Shown here: one piece after another, positions 9,785-17,441 of the stretch | How positions within the stretch are numbered: position 1 is the stretch's first letter | How the letters are laid out: the number at the start of each line of letters is the position of its first letter | NCBI GenBank assembly: GCA_041737175.1 | Contig: JBGSSF010000012.1 | Location: 1 to 64,000 of the forward strand | Reading direction: 5' to 3' | Source: UBA5072 sp041737175 | Lineage (GTDB): Bacteria; Bacteroidota; Bacteroidia; Bacteroidales; UBA10428 | DNA: 64,000 nt | Program-made: the position numbers and the translations under genes | Notes under the pieces: generated by a model | Database searches by the model: none | Seen by the model: only the letters and a program-made list of their open reading frames with translations | Told to the model about the DNA's origin: nothing

Positions 9785-10753
9785 TCACCAGCCGGGTAAT
9801 TCATCCCTTGTCAGAACCTGGGGCGCTTCGTATAAACTCCGGATCTCCTGCTCCGAGTTAGATTCGACAACCAGTTCTGCCCAGGGCATGAAGAAGACCC
9901 AGCGCGGCTGTTGCGTCAACATTTCAGCCGAAGGCAGTTTGGCACACTCCCCGATGGCAATGGGTTTGTCTCCGGCAACGGATAAAACTTCGTTATACCA
10001 TGACGGGTCATAGCCTTTATCATATACATCAAAGGCAAAGACATCCCAATACTTGTCGCCGGGATTATATTCCGCAAAATCACGGCTCAGGTCCTGCATA
10101 TCCCAAATCCAGATCAGGTTGCTCAGACCTTTTATGTTGGTGAAGTAATCATGGGTAATTCGGTACAGTTCAGCTGTGCCTTTCGGACCTTTTCTGCCGC
10201 CCCACCAGAAAGCGCCCTGGTTCATTTCGTGCAATGGCCTGAAAAGAACCTCAACGCCGCTATCCTCGAGATCCTGTAGATAAACGGCTATTTTATCCAT
10301 TCGATTTTTCCAGCTTGTGTTCAAAGGAGTTCCGTCAGTGATCAGTTCAGCCCACTGTTCATCCGACAGGTGGCTCATTACTCCCACCGAATCCCAGGCG
10401 CAGGGTTCGTCAAATGCCGGATTGCATGCATGCCACATGAGGTTGATGACAGCTCCATTCTCCCATTGTTTTTTAGCTTCATTGATCATTACAGTGCGGT
10501 TATTGATATTCTCCTCCTGGAACAGAAAATCACCGCTCCATAATCCCGGAAATTTGCCGGTTATTCTGTTGATCTCACGGGCCCACTTGTCAGGTATGGC
10601 ATTGGGTTCTTTGTTGTGCTGGCCCGCAATGGTTTTTTTACCTGATATTTCATACAGGTAATCCAGGGTTTTAAAAGGGGGTTTTTTTAGAGTAGCACAG
10701 CCTGAAATGAGGAGGATGCCACAGATGTAAATCAGGGGGAATGGACTTTTCAT
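9785..10753 (-). CDS. glycoside hydrolase family 26 lipoprotein (beta-mannanase-like)
   Basis: About 322 residues. I choose the ATG at 10753 because it gives a lipoprotein signal (ICGILLISGC, Cys at ~17) and because a -7 promoter box lies just upstream; a longer frame to 10819 adds an unlikely N-terminus. The domain matches GH26: AGQHNKEP near the start, WHACNPAF, the acid/base Glu in RPLHEMN, WIWDM, and the nucleophile Glu in AIGECAK. Family members mainly hydrolyse beta-1,4-mannans, with some acting on other beta-glucans or xylans. It would sit on the outer membrane. No SusC/SusD pair is next to it, so it is not in a typical polysaccharide-use locus. Confidence 0.88.
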   Translation of the reverse strand: MKSPFPLIYICGILLISGCATLKKPPFKTLDYLYEISGKKTIAGQHNKEPNAIPDKWAREINRITGKFPGLWSGDFLFQEENINNRTVMINEAKKQWENGAVINLMWHACNPAFDEPCAWDSVGVMSHLSDEQWAELITDGTPLNTSWKNRMDKIAVYLQDLEDSGVEVLFRPLHEMNQGAFWWGGRKGPKGTAELYRITHDYFTNIKGLSNLIWIWDMQDLSRDFAEYNPGDKYWDVFAFDVYDKGYDPSWYNEVLSVAGDKPIAIGECAKLPSAEMLTQQPRWVFFMPWAELVVESNSEQEIRSLYEAPQVLTRDELPGW

Positions 10754-10786
10754 AACAGGAATGTTGTCTTGGTTTGTAACATTGGA

Positions 10787-10794
10787 CAAATATA
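10787..10794 (-). promoter_or_regulatory. -7 promoter box for the GH26 gene
   Basis: CAAATATA on the plus strand (TATATTTG on the minus strand) fits TAnnTTTG and lies 33 bp before the ATG at 10753. It would be inside the longer alternative frame, which argues against the start at 10819. Confidence 0.55.
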
Positions 10795-10864
10795 ACAAGT
10801 ATAAGACCATAACCAGCACAGGAAATACAATTCGCGGATATTCAACCTGACATTAATACATAAC

Positions 10865-12715
10865 ATGATTTTTCGCCTTCGGAACATATACCTTCTCTTT
10901 TGTTTTCTATCTATTACAACATATGTTTTTCCTGCAGTTTTCAATAGCGAAGTAATACGTTATGCGACTTTTGTTGAGATCAGCAATGACAAGCTGAGCA
11001 CCATAGATACCATTATCCTGCAAATCAACAACCGATCCGGTGAGATTTATTCAGAGATTGAACTGAACTACAGCAAAGATCGTCCCATTACTGATTTATC
11101 TGCATGGATCGAAGATCAAAACGGAAAAATAATCCGTTATCTGAAAAAACAGGAAATTACTGAATCCAGCGCAATTTCAAATGCCTCCTTCTATGAGGAT
11201 AGTTATGTCAAGATTTTTGTATTGAAACACAATGAATATCCTTACAGAATCGGATATACATACAAGACTACCAGCAGGCAGTTCCTGCATATTGCGAATT
11301 GGTATCCCATTCTGGGATTTGATGTACCAACAAAACTGGCGCAACTGACTTTTACATCACCTGAAAACTACCCGGTTCATATCAAGGAACATCAAATCAA
11401 ACCGGCTGTAATAACCCATGCTTCAGGGATAACCCGGAAAGTATGGAATGCCGGATATGATGGGAAATTCAGTTCTGAGGTCTATTGTCCGGATATATCC
11501 GGCATTCTTCCTTCAGTAAAAATTGTGCCGGCGGACTTTTTTTACGGAACAGCCGGCAGCACTGATAATTGGATATTATTCGGCAATTGGCAGTACAGTT
11601 TGATTCAGGGGCTGGATGACCTGCCCCAAAATGAAAAGCTTACCCTTTCAAGAATGATTCAGGGTATTCAGGATAAAAAGGAAATTGTCAGGATTCTTTA
11701 TCATTATATGCAGGATCATACACGGTACATAAACGTGTCCATGGACATAGGGGGACTTAAACCATACCCCGCCTCTTATGTTTCTCAAAACAAGTATGGC
11801 GACTGCAAAGCGCTTACCAACTATATGAAGGCATTGCTAAATCATGCCGGTATCAGGTCATACTATACACTGGTTTATGCAGGTACTCAGCCCCGACGAA
11901 TAATGGAGGATTTCCCTTCACAACAATTCAACCATGTAATCCTCACGGTTCCGCTTGAGCATGATACGATTTGGCTTGAAAATACCAATAATGCCAGTCC
12001 GGTAGGATATGTGGGGACATTCATTCAAAACAGAAGTGCATTACTTATTGATGATCACGAAAGTAAAATAATCAGATTGCCTTCCTTGCAGGTTCAGGAA
12101 GCACTGGAAGGCAAGCATATTGACTTTGTGCTTCAGAAAGACATGAATTCCGAGATTAAAATGCGGATTACTTACCGGGGCCTGGGGTTTGATCGCTTAA
12201 ACGCTCTTCATAGCCAATATAATCTGGGGGATCAGGATCAGATTCTGAGAAAAATCCTGCCTTTCCAAAATTATGACTTGAAGGAGTGGAAACTCGTTCA
12301 AAGGGATCGCGATAGCAGCGCCATTACTTTTGTGTCCGATCTTTCATTAAAAAACATCCTGCAAAAGGCCGTTGACGAATACTATTTTACCCTTGTCCAG
12401 CCCGAGATCCCTGATTTCACAACACCCAAGCTGCGAAAATTGCCGGTTAACATTCCTTTCCCGATAGGTTCATCCGATACACTGGTTTATCATTTGCCCC
12501 TTGGTACCACCAGAGTTTCTATTCCCGAGAGGGTAGACCTGTCCAACCGGTATGGACGATACAAAATGTCCTGCGTGAGAGAGAATAACACGTTGACTGT
12601 GTTCAGGGTATTCTGCCTGAATCGGGGATATTATAGCCTGGAGGAATATCCACAATTGTATGAATTTGTATCAGCTGTAAAAACTTATGACAAACAAAAA
12701 ATTATAATCCAATAA
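10865..12715 (+). CDS. DUF3857 and transglutaminase-like secreted protein (Cys form)
   Basis: 616 residues with an N-terminal signal peptide (to about residue 25). Residues ~30-200 form a DUF3857 domain (DTIILQINNRSGEIYSEIEL, LSAWIEDQNGKIIRYL), and ~265-400 a transglutaminase-like domain. The expected catalytic Cys is present in KYGDCKALTNYMKALL (~317) and the His in FNHVILT (~360); the third position reads WLENTNN. Members are periplasmic or surface proteins of unknown substrate. It lies 2 bp before a second DUF3857 gene, so the pair is surely one operon. Function beyond the fold is not known. Confidence 0.85.
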   Translation: MIFRLRNIYLLFCFLSITTYVFPAVFNSEVIRYATFVEISNDKLSTIDTIILQINNRSGEIYSEIELNYSKDRPITDLSAWIEDQNGKIIRYLKKQEITESSAISNASFYEDSYVKIFVLKHNEYPYRIGYTYKTTSRQFLHIANWYPILGFDVPTKLAQLTFTSPENYPVHIKEHQIKPAVITHASGITRKVWNAGYDGKFSSEVYCPDISGILPSVKIVPADFFYGTAGSTDNWILFGNWQYSLIQGLDDLPQNEKLTLSRMIQGIQDKKEIVRILYHYMQDHTRYINVSMDIGGLKPYPASYVSQNKYGDCKALTNYMKALLNHAGIRSYYTLVYAGTQPRRIMEDFPSQQFNHVILTVPLEHDTIWLENTNNASPVGYVGTFIQNRSALLIDDHESKIIRLPSLQVQEALEGKHIDFVLQKDMNSEIKMRITYRGLGFDRLNALHSQYNLGDQDQILRKILPFQNYDLKEWKLVQRDRDSSAITFVSDLSLKNILQKAVDEYYFTLVQPEIPDFTTPKLRKLPVNIPFPIGSSDTLVYHLPLGTTRVSIPERVDLSNRYGRYKMSCVRENNTLTVFRVFCLNRGYYSLEEYPQLYEFVSAVKTYDKQKIIIQ

Positions 12716-12717
12716 TC

Positions 12718-14679
12718 ATGAAAAGATCATTGTTGTTTCCCTTACTGGCATTTTTCTTCATCCTGCCCACACATGCGCAAAACTATTTTGACGATTTCGG
12801 GAAAATAAACCTGAATGAACTCCAAATGACAACCTATAATCGGGATAACCTTGCGGAAGCAGTGGTTTTATACGATATAGGGAAGACCCTTTTCACCACC
12901 GGTGATTTAGGAGTGCGTTTTTTATTTGAAAGAATAACCAGGATTAAGATTCTGAGCAAAGCAGGTTTAAAGTATGCGGAGATCGAAATACCTTATTACA
13001 TTGACAAGGATGGAATTGAGAAAATATCAGATATACAAGGAATTACATATAATCTGGAAGGCAATACAGCCAAAACTTCGAGACTGGATCCCAACCAGGT
13101 TTATGATGAAAAGATCAATGAGAACTGGAGTCAGAAGAAATTTGCCCTGCCCGATGTGAAAGAAGGTTCCGTGATCGAGTACAGGTACAGTATTGAATCA
13201 CCTTTTCTTTTTAACCTGCGTGACTGGAAATTTCAAAGCACGATCCCGGTTGTATACAGTGAGTACACCGCCAGGATGATCCCCTTTTATGAGTACACCT
13301 ATATTCTTCAGGGGGCATCCAAATTTGATGTATACAAAAATGTTCCGGGTAATTTTAAAAATCATTATGCAACAGTGGATTATTATGATAATATCTACAC
13401 TTTTGGCATGAAGAATCTGCCGGCATTCAGGGATGAGGATTTTATTACCTCAATCAACGACTATATTGTGAAAATGGACTTTCAGTTATCTATGATCCGC
13501 TATCCAGGAGGGTCAACGCGTGAAATCATAACCACGTGGCCTCTACTGATTCAAAGCTTGCTAAAACTAAACGAATTTGGCCTCTATATGAAGGCAGTTA
13601 CGAAATCTTCTGATGAGTTACTTGGTACTTTGGCCCTTGATTCAAAATCCAATGAAGATAAAACCAAGATGATAGTGAGTTATGTTAAATCCAACTTTAA
13701 TTGGGACGGTTATTCAAGCAAGTATGCCAACAAATCAACCAAGGAGTTTCTCAAAACAAAGACCGGCAACAGCGCCAATATTAACCTCTTTCTGGCTTCC
13801 ATGCTGAGTGAGGCAGGCATCGAGTCCTACCCGGTATTGTTAAGTACCAGGGATCATGGAAAAATTCCGGTGGATTATCCGTTCGAACAATTCCTCAACT
13901 ATGTTATAGTCCTTGCTAAGATTGACAATAAGCAAATCCTGCTCGATGCCACTGAACCACTCAGTCCCTTTGGAATGCTTCCTGCCAGGTGCATCAATGA
14001 AAAAGGGCTCATTGTTCATAGGGAAAAAACCGAATGGATTCAACTTGCAGACAATGGCATTTCTGAAGAGGCAGATTCAGTTTTTATCACTTTTAATGAA
14101 ACCCTCGATAGCGCTTTTGCAGATATTCATGTTCAATCATTGGGACATAAAGCTTTGGAGCTTAGAAGATCTTATCACAATGATGCGGACAATTTAAAGG
14201 AATATTGCATTAAGGATGAAATTGAATTACGGAGCGACATTGCAGTAAAGAATGAAAAGTCCATTGAAAACCCTTTCATATTTGATTATAAGGTGAAAAC
14301 GGGAGTGGAGATGGTCGGAGATAAATTGCTGGTTACAGCTTTCCCCGGGTTGACTCCTTCGCAGAATCCACTGAGAGTAGGATTCAGATCCTACCCGGTA
14401 GATATGGTTTATCCAAATACAAATAGCTTTACAGCTGTCATTGATATTCCGAAGGGATACCGGTACGCTGAAAACAAAAAAGATGTTTCCATCGACAACC
14501 CGTTGATGAATATCCGATACCATATTGATAATACAACGGACAAACTAAAAATAACCGGGAACTACACTTTTAAAAAGCCGGTTTATCTGCCACATGAATA
14601 CTATGACCTGAAAAGTTATTATACTACCATCATAGAGACATTCAATAATAAAATAGTGCTTGTAAAAGCTTCCACCTAG
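12718..14679 (+). CDS. DUF3857 and transglutaminase-like secreted protein (Ser form)
   Basis: 653 residues with a signal peptide (MKRSLLFPLLAFFFILPTHAQ). The DUF3857 domain covers ~45-230 and the transglutaminase-like domain ~285-420, followed by a beta-rich tail. At the catalytic Cys position it has Ser (KTGNSANINLFLASMLSEAGI, Ser at ~352), while FLNYVIVLA replaces the FNHVILT block and so the catalytic His is also lost. It is probably a non-catalytic partner or a binding protein. It follows the Cys-form paralogue by 2 bp; the two are an enzyme/pseudoenzyme pair in sequence, though whether they bind each other is unknown. Confidence 0.82.
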   Translation: MKRSLLFPLLAFFFILPTHAQNYFDDFGKINLNELQMTTYNRDNLAEAVVLYDIGKTLFTTGDLGVRFLFERITRIKILSKAGLKYAEIEIPYYIDKDGIEKISDIQGITYNLEGNTAKTSRLDPNQVYDEKINENWSQKKFALPDVKEGSVIEYRYSIESPFLFNLRDWKFQSTIPVVYSEYTARMIPFYEYTYILQGASKFDVYKNVPGNFKNHYATVDYYDNIYTFGMKNLPAFRDEDFITSINDYIVKMDFQLSMIRYPGGSTREIITTWPLLIQSLLKLNEFGLYMKAVTKSSDELLGTLALDSKSNEDKTKMIVSYVKSNFNWDGYSSKYANKSTKEFLKTKTGNSANINLFLASMLSEAGIESYPVLLSTRDHGKIPVDYPFEQFLNYVIVLAKIDNKQILLDATEPLSPFGMLPARCINEKGLIVHREKTEWIQLADNGISEEADSVFITFNETLDSAFADIHVQSLGHKALELRRSYHNDADNLKEYCIKDEIELRSDIAVKNEKSIENPFIFDYKVKTGVEMVGDKLLVTAFPGLTPSQNPLRVGFRSYPVDMVYPNTNSFTAVIDIPKGYRYAENKKDVSIDNPLMNIRYHIDNTTDKLKITGNYTFKKPVYLPHEYYDLKSYYTTIIETFNNKIVLVKAST

Positions 14680-14772
14680 GTATTCGTTCTCGGGATATTA
14701 TAAATTGAAAGAAAAGGGTGTTTTCTTGAATTAATATCGCAATTTTGCTTCCCAGCGATATTTTATGTTAGT

Positions 14773-15570
14773 ATGATCACCCTATGTGCTATAGCTTCGG
14801 GAAGCAACGGGAATTGCTATTACATTGGCAATGAAAGGGATGCTGTTCTGGTGGATGTGGGTATCTCCGCGCGCCAGACCATCGCCAGGATGCGTCAGCG
14901 GAATTTAATGCCGGAAAAAGTCAAGGCCATACTGATTTCTCATGAACATGCTGATCATACCAGAGGAGCGCGTGTTATGAGTAAAAAGCTGATGGTGCCG
15001 GTATACATGACCTCAAGAACTTACATGGCCTTATATCCCCATCACCGGCCCATGGCGCCAAGGTTTTTTGAACCCGGTCCTGAAATCAGCATCGGGTCCT
15101 TTCGCATATTTCCTTTTCTGAAAAGCCATGATGCTGCCGAACCCTGTTCTTTCAGAATTGAGCACAACGGATTGCATATTGGTGTTTTCACCGATATTGG
15201 CACACCCTGCGAGAATGTAAGGAATCACCTGGGCCAGTGTCACGCGCTTTTCCTTGAAACCAATTACGACGAAAAAATGTTATGGGAAGGAAGCTATCCC
15301 TGGCCGCTGAAGAGAAGAATTGGTTCCGATCACGGTCACCTGTCCAATGACCAGGCATTTGAACTGCTAAGGGATTATTCGGGGCAGTTCTTAAAAATGG
15401 TTTTTCTAAGCCATCTTTCTGCTGAAAATAACACCCGGGAAATTGCGATGAACCGTTTTGCAGAGTTGAAGGATAAAATGCAAATTCATTTGACTTCTCG
15501 GTATGAAGCAGGGGAAGTAATCCATGTTGGAAATAACACCGAACAAGGAACACTGAATTTCGAATATTGA
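14773..15570 (+). CDS. MBL-fold metallo-hydrolase, YycJ/WalJ-like
   Basis: 265 residues, cytoplasmic. The metal-binding motif SHEHADH (~56-62) follows the opening CAIASGSNGNCYYIG, which is typical of the YycJ/WalJ branch of the metallo-beta-lactamase fold; later metal ligands lie in FTDIGTP and LSHLS. Relatives are proposed 5'-3' exonucleases or are linked to cell-wall signalling, but the substrate is not settled. It is monocistronic. A near-match promoter box (CAATTTTG) lies about 30 bp upstream. Confidence 0.85.
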   Translation: MITLCAIASGSNGNCYYIGNERDAVLVDVGISARQTIARMRQRNLMPEKVKAILISHEHADHTRGARVMSKKLMVPVYMTSRTYMALYPHHRPMAPRFFEPGPEISIGSFRIFPFLKSHDAAEPCSFRIEHNGLHIGVFTDIGTPCENVRNHLGQCHALFLETNYDEKMLWEGSYPWPLKRRIGSDHGHLSNDQAFELLRDYSGQFLKMVFLSHLSAENNTREIAMNRFAELKDKMQIHLTSRYEAGEVIHVGNNTEQGTLNFEY

Positions 15571-15623
15571 TCTTTATAGACTTCTTAAATCGTCATTCCT
15601 TGTTCGATATTCGTTGTTCAATC

Positions 15624-16823
15624 CTATAAGTTTCTCCCCGGGTACTCCTCCAATCCCTTCTTCAAACATTCCATGGCTTTTTTGAGATCATCGATTTTAA
15701 GCACATATGCAATCCTCACTTCCTGTTTTCCCAGTCCGGGTGTTTTATAAAATCCCGAACCCGGAGCCAGCATAACGGTTTCCCTGTTGTATTCAAATTC
15801 CTGCAACAACCACATGGCAAATTTCTCAGCATCGTCAACGGGCAGCCTTACCATGGTATAAAAGGCTCCTTTGGGCGTGGGGCAAACTATACCCGGTATG
15901 TCATTCAGGGCTTTTACCAGGTAATTTCTTCGTTCGAGAAATTCATTGAAAATATAATCATTGTATTCAGGAGGCGAATCCAGGGCAGCCTCAGCGGCAA
16001 GCTGTCCGATGTTAGGCGGACAAAGGCGTGCCTGGCCGAACTTAAGCGCAGTCGCTATCAGCTCGCGGTTACGGGAGGCTATGACGCCAACACGCAGGCC
16101 TGTTGCACTGTATCTTTTGGATACTGAATCCAGCAGTATCAGGTGCTCATCAACTCCTTCCAGCAGCATGGATGACCTGACGGATTTGCTGTCGTAGGAA
16201 AGTTCCCGGTATACTTCATCACAAAGGAAGAACAGGTTATGCTTTATGGCCAGGTCCCTGATCTGTTCCAATTCATTCCAGGAATAGAGGTAACCTGTAG
16301 GATTATTCGGGTTGCAGATGAGCACGGCCCGTGTACGGGGAGTGATCTTCTTTTCGAATTCAGTGACCGGTGGCAGGGCAAAACCATTTTCAATGACTGA
16401 AGTAACTGGTATAACGGTCACGTCAGCTGCAATGGCAAAACTTAAATAGTTGGCATAGAAAGGTTCGGGTACAATAATTTCATCCCCGGAATTCAGGCAG
16501 GCAAGCAGGGCGAAAGTAATGGCTTCAGAACCACCGGTAGTGACCAGAATATCCTGGTAATCAAGATTTACTCCAATTTTTTTATAAAAGTCGGCAAATT
16601 TGCGCCGCAGTGATTCATTACCAGCGCTGTGCCCGTATTCAATAATGTTGGTGCCGATATTCCGGATGGCTTCAAGAGCATTGGGTGAGGTAAGAAGATC
16701 AGGTTGGCCTATATTCAGGCGAAAAACATGGCATCCTCTTCTGGCAGAACTCTCGGCCAGTGGCACCAACTTTCGGATGGGCGAGCTGGGCATCAGCTGA
16801 CCGCGTTTGGATATCTCGGGCAT
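15624..16823 (-). CDS. PLP-dependent aminotransferase, class I/II
   Basis: 399 residues. Fold-type I aminotransferase with the substrate/PLP motifs TTGGSEA (~98), NPNNPTGYLYS (~176), the PLP-binding Asp in CDEVYREL, the Schiff-base Lys in DSVSKRYSATGLRVG (~240) and the C-terminal Arg in QEVRIAY (~375). Aspartate or aromatic amino acid transamination to 2-oxoglutarate is the likely reaction, but the specific amino acid cannot be decided. It is transcribed in the same direction as the DUF1573 lipoprotein upstream (43-bp gap). Confidence 0.87.
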   Translation of the reverse strand: MPEISKRGQLMPSSPIRKLVPLAESSARRGCHVFRLNIGQPDLLTSPNALEAIRNIGTNIIEYGHSAGNESLRRKFADFYKKIGVNLDYQDILVTTGGSEAITFALLACLNSGDEIIVPEPFYANYLSFAIAADVTVIPVTSVIENGFALPPVTEFEKKITPRTRAVLICNPNNPTGYLYSWNELEQIRDLAIKHNLFFLCDEVYRELSYDSKSVRSSMLLEGVDEHLILLDSVSKRYSATGLRVGVIASRNRELIATALKFGQARLCPPNIGQLAAEAALDSPPEYNDYIFNEFLERRNYLVKALNDIPGIVCPTPKGAFYTMVRLPVDDAEKFAMWLLQEFEYNRETVMLAPGSGFYKTPGLGKQEVRIAYVLKIDDLKKAMECLKKGLEEYPGRNL

Positions 16824-16866
16824 GGAAATGATGTGTTTATTTAATCATTATGTGATAATGCAGCGC

Positions 16867-17280
16867 TTATTTTTTTTCTGGCTCTTCTACTTTCCCTTTG
16901 ATGACGAGGACATAAGGCTTATTGCCGGCATTGCAATAAACGGAGATTGATTTTGAGAAAGTACCTGTAATGCGTGTGTTGTAGCTTACTTTTATTCTGC
17001 CTTCCTCACCTTTATCAATGGGTTTTTTAGGCCATTCGGGTACTGTACAGCCACAGGACGACCGGACGTTGTTCAATACAAGCGGAATCTTCCCGGTATT
17101 TCTGAAAACAAATTCATAGGTGCCGTCTCCCCCCTGTGGCAGGGTGCCGTAATCATGTTCCGTGGTCTCAAACTCGATGGCTGCGCCTTTGGTTTGACTT
17201 TCAGCAGGTTGTGCTGATTGTGAACAACTCATGGTGAAAAAGAAGGCTGCCAGAACATTAATCAAAAGAAATTTTCTCAT
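16867..17280 (-). CDS. DUF1573 lipoprotein
   Basis: 137 residues. A lipoprotein signal with lipobox TMSC (Cys at ~19) precedes a single DUF1573 domain: FETTEHDYGTLPQGGDGTYEFVFRNTGKIPLVLNNVRSSCGCTVPEWPKKPI, an Ig-like ASPM/SPD-2/Hydin-related fold with the hallmark SSCGCTVP. The family is very common in Bacteroidota, and its role is unknown. The paired cysteines of CGC could bind metal or form a disulfide. It has its own -7 box 29 bp before the ATG. Confidence 0.88.
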   Translation of the reverse strand: MRKFLLINVLAAFFFTMSCSQSAQPAESQTKGAAIEFETTEHDYGTLPQGGDGTYEFVFRNTGKIPLVLNNVRSSCGCTVPEWPKKPIDKGEEGRIKVSYNTRITGTFSKSISVYCNAGNKPYVLVIKGKVEEPEKK

Positions 17281-17308
17281 GGTCCGATAGTATAAATGCG
17301 AGTTCCTG

Positions 17309-17316
17309 CAAAATTA
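17309..17316 (-). promoter_or_regulatory. -7 promoter box for the DUF1573 gene
   Basis: CAAAATTA on the plus strand reads TAATTTTG on the minus strand, a full match to TAnnTTTG, 29 bp before the ATG at 17280. Confidence 0.55.
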
Positions 17317-17423
17317 ATGGATTTCAACAAATTCCATTCAGGAACCATTAAAATATTGAGCAGGGTATCCGATTGCTCCTACCTGAAATCCATATTATCT
17401 GCAGGTTAATCAGCGAAAAATCC

Positions 17424-17431
17424 TATTTTTG
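17424..17431 (+). promoter_or_regulatory. -7 promoter box for valS
   Basis: TATTTTTG matches TAnnTTTG and lies 10 bp before the ATG at 17442. Transcription would begin close to that ATG, so the leader is very short, or translation starts at the next ATG (17472). It rules out the in-frame start at 17373. Confidence 0.5.
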
Positions 17432-17441
17432 TCAGGTTTTA

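Noticed and set aside
10754..10819. Extended N-terminus of the GH26 lipoprotein
   Set aside because: It would place the lipobox far inside the protein and includes the promoter box; the ATG at 10753 gives a normal lipoprotein signal.
17373..17441. Extended N-terminus of valS
   Set aside because: It lies upstream of the promoter box at 17424 and adds residues not seen at the start of ValS proteins.
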